Shown: piece after piece, positions 1 through 9,326 of the stretch
Layout: each line of letters starts with the position of its first letter
Position numbering within the stretch: position 1 is the first letter of the stretch
DNA from: Novosphingobium flavum
GTDB taxonomy: Bacteria; Pseudomonadota; Alphaproteobacteria; Sphingomonadales; Sphingomonadaceae
Assembly (NCBI RefSeq): GCF_014230315.1
Contig: NZ_JACLAW010000011.1
Span: 92,763-156,762 of the forward strand
Direction: 5' to 3'
DNA length: 64,000 nt
Position numbers and translations under genes: made by a program
The notes under the pieces: generated by a model
Databases searched by the model: none
What the model was told of the DNA's origin: nothing
The model's input: the letters and a program-made list of their open reading frames with translations, nothing else

Positions 1-258
1 TTCGAGCTGACGGTGGACGGCGATGCCTTCGCCCCCGACACTCTGCGGGTGGCCTACAAGGGCGAGGAGTACTCGATGGAGGAACTGGCCGTGGCCGAGA
101 CCGTCCACTGGGACTTCGGCGATGTACTGACCCTGATCGCACCCAAGGCTGGCGGACTCGACCCCGGCCTGCATCGGGTCGAACTGGCTCTGACGCTGTT
201 GCCGGCCTTCACCACGATTGTCGGGCGCACCGAGCGCGCCCTCACCCTGGTCCAGTGA
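1..258 (+). CDS. DUF6379-type C-glycoside deglycosidase beta subunit (5' truncated by window)
   Basis: Only the C-terminal 85 residues lie in the window. The segment VHWDFGDVLTLIAPKAGG aligns by eye with EHWDYDDEAILHVAKPGG in the complete DUF6379 protein at 10469-10936, so the two are homologous. Proteins of this family are the small beta subunits of bacterial C-glycoside deglycosidases (CarC, DfgB and DgpB types), which form a complex with a TIM-barrel alpha subunit. The stop codon overlaps a possible GTG start of the alpha-subunit gene that follows (GTGA at 255-258), as expected for translationally coupled subunits. The substrate cannot be read from the sequence. The family call is fairly sure; the exact activity is inferred. 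Confidence 0.7.
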   Translation, partial: FELTVDGDAFAPDTLRVAYKGEEYSMEELAVAETVHWDFGDVLTLIAPKAGGLDPGLHRVELALTLLPAFTTIVGRTERALTLVQ

Positions 259-266
259 GACACAAG

Positions 267-1352
267 ATGACCCCGACGCCAGCCGCCACCCCTGCGCCCG
301 CGCCCCGCATCACCCGCGGCGTCAGCTTCTACAGCTATCAGGAAGAATACTTCACCCGGGCCATGACCATGGAAGACTGCATCGAGGAGGTTGCCTCAAT
401 GGGCGCCACCGGCGTGCAGCTCATTTCCGAGCAAATGATCCCAAGCTATCCATATCCCTCCACCGCTTGGATCGACAGCTGGTTCGCGCTCATGGACTGC
501 CACGGTACTACTCCCACCGTGCTCGACACCTACTGGGACTTCAACGTGGGCGGCCATCGCAGCCTCGACCTCGACGAGGCGCTCTGCGTGCTGACCCGGC
601 AGATCGGCTTGGCCAGCGAGCTGGGCTTTTCCGTGCTGCGCCCGACCGAGGGCAATCCGCAGCTGTTCAAGGTGACTGACCTGATCGAGCGCGCCCTGCC
701 GATCGCCGAGAAGCTCGACATCCGCATCGCGCCGGAAATTCATTCCCCGGCCCTTCTCAGCGGGCCCAAGGTCCAGTCCTACCTCGAGACCATTCACCGC
801 TCCGGCACCCGGCATTTTGGCTTCACGCTCGACATGTCGGTGTTTCAGGATCGCTATCCGCGCGTGGTCCGCGACCGGCAGATCCGTGACGGCGTGCTGC
901 GCGAGGCTGTGGCCGTGGCCATCACCGACACGCACGAAGCCGGAACGCCGCGCGACGAGGCACTGGCCGCCGCCAAGGCGATGGGCGCGAGCGATGCCGA
1001 GCTGCGCTTCTTCAACGCGGTCCATGCGATCGCCTTCGAGCAGAACGTGGCGGACCTGACGGATTTCCTTCCCCACGTGATGAACGTCCACGCCAAGATC
1101 CTCGAGATGACTGAGGACATGACCGAGTATTCGATCCCTTACGAGAAGGTCATTCCCGCGCTGGTCGCCGGGGGATACAAGGGCTCGATCGACACCGAAT
1201 ACGAGGGCCAGCGCCACACGCAGGACGCGCTGCAGACCGATAGCTGTGAACAGGTGCGCCGCAACCAGCTGCAATTGCGCCGCATGCTCGGAGAAATCCC
1301 GGCGGACCGGAATGCGCAGGCTACGCGGCCTGCCGCCTGCGGCGCCGCTTGA
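267..1352 (+). CDS. C-glycoside deglycosidase alpha subunit-like TIM-barrel protein
   Basis: This 361-residue protein belongs to the sugar phosphate isomerase/epimerase-like TIM barrels (AP endonuclease 2 fold). It shares the N-terminal signature G-V-S-F/L-Y-S-Y-Q with the paralogue at 9326-10465. Probable metal ligands are visible: Glu in APEIHSP, Asp in FTLDMS, His in NVHAKI and Glu in DTEYEGQRH, all conserved in the paralogue. In characterised CarBC, DfgAB and DgpBC enzymes the alpha subunit binds a divalent metal and cleaves the sugar-aglycone C-C bond of a 3-oxo-glycoside. The ATG at 267 is used; a GTG at 255 overlapping the upstream stop is an alternative. An MFS transporter follows 19 bp downstream. 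Family call good; substrate unknown. Confidence 0.75.
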   Translation: MTPTPAATPAPAPRITRGVSFYSYQEEYFTRAMTMEDCIEEVASMGATGVQLISEQMIPSYPYPSTAWIDSWFALMDCHGTTPTVLDTYWDFNVGGHRSLDLDEALCVLTRQIGLASELGFSVLRPTEGNPQLFKVTDLIERALPIAEKLDIRIAPEIHSPALLSGPKVQSYLETIHRSGTRHFGFTLDMSVFQDRYPRVVRDRQIRDGVLREAVAVAITDTHEAGTPRDEALAAAKAMGASDAELRFFNAVHAIAFEQNVADLTDFLPHVMNVHAKILEMTEDMTEYSIPYEKVIPALVAGGYKGSIDTEYEGQRHTQDALQTDSCEQVRRNQLQLRRMLGEIPADRNAQATRPAACGAA

Positions 1353-1371
1353 AGCAGAAGGCCGACCGACC

Positions 1372-2679
1372 ATGACCGTCGCTCTCGCCACCGACAGCCA
1401 CGCCGTCCCCAAGACCGGCCGGCTGGTCTATAGCCGCCTCCAGGGCATGATGTTCCTGCAATATGTGGCCGCCGGAGTCTGGCTGGTCCCGCTCGGTTCC
1501 TACATGAGCAAGACGCTGCGCTTCGACGGGATCATCGGCGCGGCCTACGGTATGGTCGGCCTCGCTGCAATCGCCTCAAGCCTCATCGTCGGTACGATCG
1601 CCGACCGCTACTTCCCGGCCCAGAAGGTCCTGGCCGCGCTCTCCTTCATGTCGAGCATCACGCTGTTCTGGCTCTCGACCATCGACCATGCGCAGGGCCT
1701 GTTCCTGATCGCGATGCTGACCCATTGCCTGTTCTACATCTGCTCGATCCCGATTGGCGTGACCATCGCGATGAACGCGCTGCACGAACCAAGCCGGGAA
1801 TATCCCGGCGTGCGCGTGCTGGGATCGACCGGGTGGGTCGTCGCCGGGCTCATGATCGGGCTGTGGCCCGGCGCCGGGCAGACCCGCATCCCGATGCTGG
1901 TCGGATCGGTGACCTATATGATCCTCGCGGTCTATGCGCTGTCCCTTCCGCCGCGGCCACCGCGGCCGAGCGCGGAGCGGCTGACCGTGACCGCGATCCT
2001 TGGCCTCGACGTGCTCAAGCGCAACCGCGACATGGTATTCTGGGTTTTCATGAGCCTGATCCTGGTCATGGTCATCCCGAAGAAGTTCTACGACAGCTAC
2101 CTCAACAACTTCCTGGTCGAGAAGGGCATGAACGTCACCCTGCTGGGCCTGCGCTTCGAGCCGACGGCGATGCAGGCGCTGGGCCAGGCAGTGGAGATCG
2201 TGACTATCCTGGCGATCCCGTACCTGATCGCGCGGATCGGGATCAAGTGGGTGATGGTGCTGGGCATGGTCGGCTGGGTCACCCGCTTCCTCTTCTTCGC
2301 CTACGGCTTCGAGGGGCACGAGGCGATCAAGCCACTGATCCTGACCGGCATCCTGCTGCACGGTGTCAGCTACGACTTCCTGTTCACTTCTGGCCAGATC
2401 TGGCTCGACAAGCGGTGCGACCCCTCGATCCGGGCGCGGGCCCAGTCGTTCTACTGGTTCATCCTTTCCGGCATGGGCGTGGTGATCGGGGCTAATGTCG
2501 CCGGCTTCGTCTACGGGCTGAATACCTACTCGCCGGTCCATCATGACTGGACCGCAGTCTGGCTGGTTCCTGCCGCGATCACGCTTGGCGCCATGGCCCT
2601 GTTCATCTGGCTATTCGACGACCGGATCAAGCTTAGCGCAAGCTCAGCGCAATCCGATCAACCTGCATCTCAAGCATAA
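1372..2679 (+). CDS. MFS transporter, nucleoside:H+ symporter (NupG-like) family
   Basis: A 435-residue inner-membrane protein with about twelve hydrophobic segments. N-terminal LQGMMFLQYVAAGVWLVPLG and the later LHGVSYDFLFTSGQIWLD stretch match the Nuc_H_symport family, whose members in catabolic clusters often move sugars or glycosides rather than nucleosides. The ATG at 1372 is preceded by AGAAGG; an upstream in-frame extension from 1246 reads into the preceding gene and is rejected. It lies between the deglycosidase alpha subunit and a TonB receptor, so it probably imports the glycoside or the released sugar across the inner membrane. A decayed relative is present at 10980-11458. Confidence 0.75.
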   Translation: MTVALATDSHAVPKTGRLVYSRLQGMMFLQYVAAGVWLVPLGSYMSKTLRFDGIIGAAYGMVGLAAIASSLIVGTIADRYFPAQKVLAALSFMSSITLFWLSTIDHAQGLFLIAMLTHCLFYICSIPIGVTIAMNALHEPSREYPGVRVLGSTGWVVAGLMIGLWPGAGQTRIPMLVGSVTYMILAVYALSLPPRPPRPSAERLTVTAILGLDVLKRNRDMVFWVFMSLILVMVIPKKFYDSYLNNFLVEKGMNVTLLGLRFEPTAMQALGQAVEIVTILAIPYLIARIGIKWVMVLGMVGWVTRFLFFAYGFEGHEAIKPLILTGILLHGVSYDFLFTSGQIWLDKRCDPSIRARAQSFYWFILSGMGVVIGANVAGFVYGLNTYSPVHHDWTAVWLVPAAITLGAMALFIWLFDDRIKLSASSAQSDQPASQA

Positions 2680-2701
2680 TAACCGACCTGAGGGGACTGA
2701 C

Positions 2702-4870
2702 ATGAACACTTACCGCATTGGCATCTCCGCCCTGGCGCTCGCCTGGGTTCTGCCGACCGTTGCACAGGCGCAGGAGCAGGCTCCCGCTGAAGCCGGCACC
2801 AAGAGCGCCGGGCTCGAGGAAATCGTCGTCACCGCTGAAAAGCGGACGGTGAACGTGCAGAAGACAGCGATCGCGATCGACGTAATGACCAGCGAAAAGC
2901 TCGCCAAGAACGGCGTCACCGACATTTCGGCGCTGCAGGCCATGGATGCGGGCGTGCAGATCGCCCAATCGGCCAGCGCGACCTTCGTGACGGTGCGCGG
3001 CGTTTCGGGCCGTGACGCCACGGAAATCGGAGATCCGGCGGTCGCGATCAACGTCGACGGCGTCTTCCTTCAGCGCCCCAACGGGATGAACGCTGCCTTC
3101 TTCGACCTCGACCGGATCGAGGTACTGCGCGGGCCGCAGGGCACCCTCTATGGCCGCAACGCCACCGGCGGCGTAGTAAACATCATCTCCAAGCGGCCTA
3201 ACTTCGACCTGGGCGGCTATGCCGCGGTGACCGTTGGCAACTACAAGACGGTCAACGGCGAAGGCGCGATCAACGTACCGCTGGGCGACAGCCTGGCGAT
3301 GCGCGCTTCGTTCACCAGCCGCAATCACGACGGCTATCGCAATAACACGCTGCCTGGCAGCGCGAACGAAGAGCGCGGCGACGACGAGAAGACCAAGGGC
3401 GCGCGCCTGCAGCTGCTGTTCAAGCCCGACAACCACTTCAGCGCACTGCTTTCCGGCACCTACATCGACCAGGGCGGCAACGGCCCCGTCGGGGTCGGCT
3501 ACATGACCTCGCGCCCGCAAGCGCCGACGTCGCCCAGTGAGGCAGAGACCTTCCCGCTAAGCGAGCCGGGCGTCTATGGCCTGGTCCGCAAGAACCTGGT
3601 GACCGAGCTCAACTACGACTTCGGCCCGGTCAAGGCGACTTACCTGTTCGGCTTCGCCGGGCTCGACCTCGACCATAAGTACGACATCGATGGCACGGCG
3701 GGGCAATATGGCACGCAGGCCTATGTCTTCCGCCGGGGCGAATATTCGAAGGACTACAGCCACGAATTCCGCCTCGCCTCGAACGGCAATGGCCCGTTCA
3801 CATGGCAGGTCGGCGCGTTCTTCTACAAGCAGAACCTCAAGATCCGCTCGTTCAACACGGTCATCTACAACGGTCAAACCATCACGCTGCGTAATTTCAA
3901 TTACGACGTCGAGGTGAAGTCCAAGGCAGGGTTCGGTCAGGTCTCGTACGCCCTGACCGACGACCTGAAGGTCAGCGCGGGCGTGCGCTTCTCCGAAGAC
4001 ACCAAGCAGCGCACCGGCTTTACCCTCAACGGGCCGAGCCTGACCGCGACCTGGACCACGCAGCCGACCCTGAACCGGGTGGACGAAGGCCCGGGCAGCA
4101 AGTCGAAGGACACCGACACCTCGTGGCACCTGGGGATCGACTACCAGATCTCACCTTCTAGCTTGATCTACGCCAAGGCCGACAAGGGCTATAAGTCGGG
4201 CGGGTTTACCACGATCAATGCCTATGGCCCTGAAACGGTCAAGGCCTACGAGATCGGGGCGAAGAACCGCTTCCTCGGCAACACCCTGCAGGTCAACCTC
4301 AGCGCCTTCATCTACGACTATACCGGCCAGCAGGTCAGCCAACTCACGCCCAACGGCACTCAGGTGCTCAATGCAGGCCGGTCGCGTGTCAGGGGCGTCG
4401 AGGCCCAGATTGATTGGCGCGCCACGCCGAACGATACGATCGATCTTTCGGTCAACTACCTCAATGCGCGCTTCCGCGAGTTCGCAGTGGCCTCGGGTGG
4501 GGTGAACGTCAACCTGGCCGGATACCGCCTGGTCCAGGCGCCCGACTGGGCCATCTCGGGAGGCTACGAGCACTCGTTCGACCTGCCTAACGGCGCAACC
4601 CTCGCTCCGCGGGCGCAGTTCCTCTATCGTTCGGAACAGTACCTGACGTTCTTCAATCGCCTGAATGATCGCATGCGGCCCTACGCGACGGTCGATCTGA
4701 GCGCGACCTATACCTCGCCGGACAAGAAGTGGAGCCTGCAGGCCTATGTCCGCAACCTGACAAACCAGGTGGTAGTTACCTCCGCCAACATCGGTTCGTT
4801 CACCGGCACCAACCTCTACCAGTTCGCAGCACCGCGCACGTTTGGCGGCCGCCTGCAGGTCAATTTCTAA
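2702..4870 (+). CDS. TonB-dependent outer-membrane receptor
   Basis: The product has 722 residues, with a signal peptide ending in TVAQAQ and a TonB-box-like region LEEIVVTAEKR. The plug domain contains DRIEVLRGPQGTLYGRNATGG, followed by a long beta-barrel ending in aromatic Phe (RLQVNF), as outer-membrane proteins do. It acts in ligand uptake across the outer membrane, energised by TonB-ExbBD. The ATG at 2702 has GAGGGGAC just upstream and lies 22 bp after the MFS stop, so the two are co-transcribed. In sphingomonads such receptors import oligosaccharides, aromatic glycosides or siderophores; the neighbours favour a glycoside. A perfect hairpin follows the gene. Confidence 0.88.
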   Translation: MNTYRIGISALALAWVLPTVAQAQEQAPAEAGTKSAGLEEIVVTAEKRTVNVQKTAIAIDVMTSEKLAKNGVTDISALQAMDAGVQIAQSASATFVTVRGVSGRDATEIGDPAVAINVDGVFLQRPNGMNAAFFDLDRIEVLRGPQGTLYGRNATGGVVNIISKRPNFDLGGYAAVTVGNYKTVNGEGAINVPLGDSLAMRASFTSRNHDGYRNNTLPGSANEERGDDEKTKGARLQLLFKPDNHFSALLSGTYIDQGGNGPVGVGYMTSRPQAPTSPSEAETFPLSEPGVYGLVRKNLVTELNYDFGPVKATYLFGFAGLDLDHKYDIDGTAGQYGTQAYVFRRGEYSKDYSHEFRLASNGNGPFTWQVGAFFYKQNLKIRSFNTVIYNGQTITLRNFNYDVEVKSKAGFGQVSYALTDDLKVSAGVRFSEDTKQRTGFTLNGPSLTATWTTQPTLNRVDEGPGSKSKDTDTSWHLGIDYQISPSSLIYAKADKGYKSGGFTTINAYGPETVKAYEIGAKNRFLGNTLQVNLSAFIYDYTGQQVSQLTPNGTQVLNAGRSRVRGVEAQIDWRATPNDTIDLSVNYLNARFREFAVASGGVNVNLAGYRLVQAPDWAISGGYEHSFDLPNGATLAPRAQFLYRSEQYLTFFNRLNDRMRPYATVDLSATYTSPDKKWSLQAYVRNLTNQVVVTSANIGSFTGTNLYQFAAPRTFGGRLQVNF

Positions 4871-4900
4871 CGACCAACGCCTTCACGCGAAGCAAGGAAG

Positions 4901-4927
4901 CGGACCCGGGAAAATTCCCCGGGTCCG
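4901..4927 (+). terminator. Stem-loop after TonB receptor
   Basis: A 10-bp perfect stem (CGGACCCGGG at 4901-4910 pairing with 4918-4927) encloses a 7-nt loop. Only a weak T-rich tail follows. It probably ends or attenuates transcription after the TonB gene and before the MFS gene at 4993. Confidence 0.55.
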
Positions 4928-4992
4928 TTCCGATCGCCAATTGCCGGACCAAGATCGGTTTCCAGCAGAGAATCAGCTTGCGAGTCACAATC

Positions 4993-6186
4993 ATGCGATC
5001 CCGTACGCTTGCAGGCCCGGTTCTTTTCGCGACCATTTTCCTCGCTGGTCTTTCGGCATCGGCGATCGGGCCATATCGTGGCATTGTCGCCATCAATTAC
5101 CTCGGGATGTCGAACTCTCTGTTCGCGACGGTGACAGCGATCAGTTCGATCGGCACTGCCGGAGTCTCGCTACTCTTGGGGCATTTTTCTGATCAAATCC
5201 ATGATCGCCGGCTTGGCGTACTCCTGTGCGCTACCTTTGCTGGATTGGCATATGCCCTGATATTCATCGTTCGATCAAAATTCAGCTACGTGGCGGCGTT
5301 CTGCGCGATACTGCCGTTGGGCGGCGCGCTGTTCTCACAAAGCTTTTCCTTTTCGCGCGCTTACATGGAGCGAGCGAGGCCGGGCAGCGCGCAATTTTTC
5401 ATGTCAGCGTTGCGGACGCTATATTCGTTGGCTTGGGTCGTTTCTCAGGCGCTCGTGGGCTGGATCGCCTACCGGTATTCCGTGTTCGGTGTATTCGGCG
5501 CAGCCATGATTGCGCAGATTGCATTGATCGCAGTCTTCTCGCTGCTTTTCCTGATCCCGGAAACAAAAGTGGGACGGGTCGCGCCCCTCCCCATCCAGTG
5601 CGCCCCTTCCGGCACGTTGCCATTCGATCGCCTCGTCGGCATCGGCGGAGTATCTCTGCTGCGGGCTTCCGTGTTTCTGCACTCGATGACCCTGCCGCTG
5701 ATCCTTACCGGCCCATTCCGTGGAACGCTGGCTGATGTCAGCCTCGTTTCCGCGCTCTGTGCTGGCCTTGAAATCCCGTTCATGTTGGCGTGGGGTTACG
5801 CCGCAGGTCGGTTCGCCAAGGAATGGATCATCATCGTCAATGCCCTGCTCTATGCAGCCTACCTGCTCCTCGTCCATTTTTCGCACTCGGTGCATGATGT
5901 GCTGTGGCTACAGGGGCTCAACGCCTTGGCGATGGCAGGGCTGGTCAGCATCCCGATCAGTTATATCCAGGAATCGATCAAGGGACGCGTCGGCCTTTCG
6001 ACTTCACTATTCGACCTGATGGTGGTTGTAGCCCAGATCATCGCATCGATCATCTTTGCTGCGATTCCAAGCGAGGACAACTTCCTCACCGTGCTGGTCG
6101 CAGGCTCCGGGATCAGCCTCGCCGGAGCCCTTGCCTTGGGCTTGAGTATGAAAATTCAACCTGAGGCGCTCAACTCCGAGAATTAG
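4993..6186 (+). CDS. MFS transporter, SetA/sugar-efflux-like
   Basis: A 397-residue membrane protein with about twelve hydrophobic segments and the short loop FSDQIHDRRLG, the MFS motif A position. It resembles the SetA-type sugar efflux group (GIVAINYLGMSNSLFATVTA, YMERARPGSAQFFMS). The ATG at 4993 was chosen because the hydrophobic first helix begins there. No strong ribosome-binding site precedes it, and a TTG at 4978 is possible. A hairpin separates it from the TonB gene, so its expression may be partly independent. It converges with the MFS gene at 6210 with 23 bp between stops. Substrate unknown; a role in exporting excess sugar or aglycone would fit the context. Confidence 0.65.
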   Translation: MRSRTLAGPVLFATIFLAGLSASAIGPYRGIVAINYLGMSNSLFATVTAISSIGTAGVSLLLGHFSDQIHDRRLGVLLCATFAGLAYALIFIVRSKFSYVAAFCAILPLGGALFSQSFSFSRAYMERARPGSAQFFMSALRTLYSLAWVVSQALVGWIAYRYSVFGVFGAAMIAQIALIAVFSLLFLIPETKVGRVAPLPIQCAPSGTLPFDRLVGIGGVSLLRASVFLHSMTLPLILTGPFRGTLADVSLVSALCAGLEIPFMLAWGYAAGRFAKEWIIIVNALLYAAYLLLVHFSHSVHDVLWLQGLNALAMAGLVSIPISYIQESIKGRVGLSTSLFDLMVVVAQIIASIIFAAIPSEDNFLTVLVAGSGISLAGALALGLSMKIQPEALNSEN

Positions 6187-6209
6187 AACGATGGATCTGG
6201 CCATGTTCT

Positions 6210-7655
6210 TCACCGCGACTGGCGCACAAACTCAATGCCTGCGCCCGAAGGCAGTCGAATGGCGTCGAATAGACCGAACAAGGCGACCAGCGCCATCAGG
6301 ATGAAGCCCGCTCGATAGGCATCCGCTCCGGCGTGGGCATCCCACCCGCCCAACCCCAGCGTGGCCAAACGGACGCCGAATGCCGCAAAAGCGATCCCCG
6401 CCGCTGAACTGATCTGCAGGACAGCATGAAACAGACTGTTCGAGTCTTTCATCATGGACTTGGGAATGTCAGCAACGGTCAATGTCGACAGAGTGGTAAA
6501 TTGCAAAGACCTTGATGCTCCTCCGAACAGCAGCAGCGCGATTATGACCCATTCTTCGGTGTGGAGGGTCAGGAGTGCACACCCCGCGATTGATGCCGCA
6601 GCCAAAACCCCGTTCACCAGCAAGATGCGCTTGAACCCGAAGCGCTTGAGCAGGGGCGTCGTGAACGCCTTCATTCCCAGGTTTCCAAGGAACACGAACA
6701 GCACGAGAAATCCGGAACGGGCAGGGTTCATGCCGAATCCTTCCTGAAACTGCAGCGGCAACAGGAAGGGGACGCTGCCAATCGCCATCCGGTTGATCGA
6801 GCCACCTCGGATCGATGCCAGATAGGTCTGCGCGTTGAGCGCGGACAGATCGACGATCGGCTGCTCGGCTCGGCGCAAGTGCCGCCACGATGCCCGCGCG
6901 AGCACGATCCCCACGCCAATCAGCGCCACTCCGATCGATGGGTCGGACGCGACCATCCACTCGAGGCCTGACAACAACGCTACGGTACATCCGCCAACCA
7001 GAAAGAAGCCAAGACCGTCAAATTTGCGCGGGCCGTCACCTCTCACATCGGGGATCAGGATCAGGCTCACGGCCAAAGCGACGATGCCGATCGGCACGTT
7101 GAGGTAGAAAATCCACCGCCATCCCCAGTGCAAGGTGATAAATCCGCCGAGCGGCGGACCAAGCAATGGAGCGGAGAGCGCTGGCCAGAGTAGTGCTGAC
7201 ATGCGCCGCAGCAATTGCCCGCGCGGGGTAATTCGCATCACCACGAGCCGTCCCACCGGCACCATCATAGCGCCTGCGAGGCCCTGAAACCCGCGCAGGA
7301 TTACAAATTCGAGGACGCCATCAGCCGCTCCACACAGCGCCGAACTTACCGTAAACAGCCCGATTGCCGACGTGAAAATCACGCGCGCACCGAAACGATC
7401 GGCAGCCCACCCGCTAATCGGGATGAACACGCCCAAAGCCAGCAGATAGATGCTCACGCCAAAATTCAGCTCGATCGTGGAGCTGTGGAACGAGCGCGCC
7501 ATTGTGGGCAAAGCGGTCAGGATGACAGACCCGTCAAGCATCTCCATGAACAGCGTGGTCGTGATCAACGCCATAACCAGATTCAAGCGGAGACCTGAAT
7601 ACTCGCCCCCCTCCGAGGCAACGTGATCGTCGGAGCGGTTTACGCTCTCAGCCAT
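6210..7655 (-). CDS. MFS transporter, DHA2 (EmrB/QacA-type) drug efflux family
   Basis: The product has 481 residues and about fourteen hydrophobic segments. MEMLDGSVILTALPTMARSF is the DHA2 motif D1, and GWAADRFGARVIF is motif A. Proteins of this type export drugs, aromatics or bile-acid-like compounds by proton antiport. The ATG at 7655 is preceded by GGGGAG. The gene follows the DUF2218 gene by about 50 bp and appears to be the last gene of the minus-strand deglycosidase cluster. Exporting a toxic aglycone is a plausible job but is inferred from position only. Confidence 0.8.
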   Translation of the reverse strand: MAESVNRSDDHVASEGGEYSGLRLNLVMALITTTLFMEMLDGSVILTALPTMARSFHSSTIELNFGVSIYLLALGVFIPISGWAADRFGARVIFTSAIGLFTVSSALCGAADGVLEFVILRGFQGLAGAMMVPVGRLVVMRITPRGQLLRRMSALLWPALSAPLLGPPLGGFITLHWGWRWIFYLNVPIGIVALAVSLILIPDVRGDGPRKFDGLGFFLVGGCTVALLSGLEWMVASDPSIGVALIGVGIVLARASWRHLRRAEQPIVDLSALNAQTYLASIRGGSINRMAIGSVPFLLPLQFQEGFGMNPARSGFLVLFVFLGNLGMKAFTTPLLKRFGFKRILLVNGVLAAASIAGCALLTLHTEEWVIIALLLFGGASRSLQFTTLSTLTVADIPKSMMKDSNSLFHAVLQISSAAGIAFAAFGVRLATLGLGGWDAHAGADAYRAGFILMALVALFGLFDAIRLPSGAGIEFVRQSR

Positions 7656-7706
7656 GGATTCTCCCCAGCGCTTCGATCGTCAGGGCAATCAATCGAAGCT
7701 TCTGCT

Positions 7707-7997
7707 TCAAAGGCTCCACTGGAAGCTCAACGGCGCCTCGCGGAACGCAAAACGATCAAGATGACGTTCGATCACCCCGCGCATCGTTTCGTTCTCGGCG
7801 CCGTCTGCTGTCGTCAGGGTTACGACGATGCCGACCTCCAGAGCCTCCATCGAAGCGCGACTCGTGTCCGAAAATGGAAACTCGGCCCGGCCGTCGTTCC
7901 AGGTGGCTGCCATGCGGTGGCTCCAGTGGCTGACCAGTTGCTGGAGATACCGGCTGGCCTTTTCACAAGGAGCGAAACAAGTCGTGGTAACAGGCAT
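7707..7997 (-). CDS. DUF2218 domain-containing protein
   Basis: This 96-residue soluble protein has the DUF2218 pattern: SRYLQQLVSHWSHRM near the N-terminus, AEFPFSD in the middle and HLDRFAFRE-L-FQW at the C-terminus. The family is small and its function is not established; members often sit beside siderophore, iron or MFS genes. The ATG at 7997 has AGAGG 7 nt upstream. It lies between the lactonase gene and the DHA2 pump, all on the same strand. No catalytic residues can be assigned. Confidence 0.75.
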   Translation of the reverse strand: MPVTTTCFAPCEKASRYLQQLVSHWSHRMAATWNDGRAEFPFSDTSRASMEALEVGIVVTLTTADGAENETMRGVIERHLDRFAFREAPLSFQWSL

Positions 7998-8102
7998 AAC
8001 AACCTCTTTGTTGACCCCGCGTCAATTGCGATACAGGCGCCGTTGCAACGGGCACGGGCACGCACCAGGACAACAACTGGACAAGATTCATCGCCTTGGC
8101 GA

Positions 8103-9326
8103 TTACAGCCTCATTTCTTCGCGCGGCGCATCAAGTTCAACGATGGTCACATAGGCCGGATCGGGTACATGGATCTGACCCAGCCATGTCAGGGCTCCGC
8201 TTTCACCGCAAACAGCATAGCAGCGCACCAAATGTGCGGGACGATCGGCCACGATAACGAGGTTCCCGACAGGATCGAAGATGAAACTGCGTGCAGCCAG
8301 ACCGGGATGGACTGACTGCGCCAGCGTCACCGCTCCAAGCCGTTCCAGCTTGCCCTCGGCATCACTGCGGAACCAGGCCAGTGTGTCCTCGCCGCGATTG
8401 TTGACGTAGACTAGTCCGCCAGACGGATGGACGCGAACTTCGGCCGGCTCGTTCCGGCCCGAATGGCTGCCGGAAATCGTCGAGACAACGTCGATCAACT
8501 CATACTGCCCTGTTTCGGCATCGAGCCGAAGCGAGGCCAGCTGCGACGAGAACTCCAGCGTGACGAAAGCCAGACCACTCACCGGATCGAAGGCGATGTG
8601 GCGCGGACCCGTCTCGGGATCGAACTGCAGCGAAGAAACCTGCTCCAGCTTGCGTCCCAGCCGGAACACCTCGATCCGGTCAGTGCCCTTGTCGCAAACG
8701 GTGACGAAGCGACGGCTCGGATCGATCACCGCGCAGTGGGCGTGCGGGTTGGACTGGGCGTGCCCCCCGTTCTGTGGCGAGCGGTTGGGATCGGTGCCCT
8801 GCCCCGTAAAAACGTGAACGTCCGCGATCCCGGCAACCGAGCCGTCGGACGCAAGATCATAGGCAACGAGGGTGGAATCGTCATAGTCGTATTCGACGCC
8901 CCAGCTCCCATCGGGCTGTCGGACCACCTTTTCGACATGATGGAAGTCGCCGTGGTTGGCGCTGAACAGCAGGCCCTGCCCCGCATCGTGGTCGAGAAAG
9001 GTCGGCCGGGGCCCCGGTGCGATCTGCGAATTGCGCCAGGTAAGAGCTCCGGTCGGGCAATCGACCGACAGCGCGTGGACTGCCGCCGGCAGGTCCACCG
9101 GTCCGCGCCCGTCGGTCTTCCGTTCGTCGACGGCATAGAGCGTCGCCGTCTCGGGCGCATAGACCAGATAGCCGGCGTCCCTGGGCTGGGGAGCGTGATC
9201 CAGCGGGGTCAGCGCCCTGCCACCCGCTGTCACCTCGAACGCGAAGATTCCGCCCCCCTTCGTTCCCGGCGCAACGCCATAGGTACCGACATAGGCGACC
9301 AGCCGCTTGCCATTCGCTCCCGCCAT
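8103..9326 (-). CDS. Beta-propeller lactonase (6-phosphogluconolactonase/YbhE family)
   Basis: The 407-residue protein fits the seven-bladed propeller lactonase family (PF10282), with repeated blade ends such as GPRHIAFDPVSGLAFV and EVRVHPSGGLVYVNNRG. YbhE-type members hydrolyse sugar lactones; no signal peptide is visible, so it is probably cytoplasmic. Its start codon overlaps the stop of the deglycosidase alpha subunit by one base (TAATG), which indicates tight coupling. In this operon it may open the lactone formed when the released (oxo)sugar is oxidised. Family call good; substrate inferred. Confidence 0.8.
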   Translation of the reverse strand: MAGANGKRLVAYVGTYGVAPGTKGGGIFAFEVTAGGRALTPLDHAPQPRDAGYLVYAPETATLYAVDERKTDGRGPVDLPAAVHALSVDCPTGALTWRNSQIAPGPRPTFLDHDAGQGLLFSANHGDFHHVEKVVRQPDGSWGVEYDYDDSTLVAYDLASDGSVAGIADVHVFTGQGTDPNRSPQNGGHAQSNPHAHCAVIDPSRRFVTVCDKGTDRIEVFRLGRKLEQVSSLQFDPETGPRHIAFDPVSGLAFVTLEFSSQLASLRLDAETGQYELIDVVSTISGSHSGRNEPAEVRVHPSGGLVYVNNRGEDTLAWFRSDAEGKLERLGAVTLAQSVHPGLAARSFIFDPVGNLVIVADRPAHLVRCYAVCGESGALTWLGQIHVPDPAYVTIVELDAPREEMRL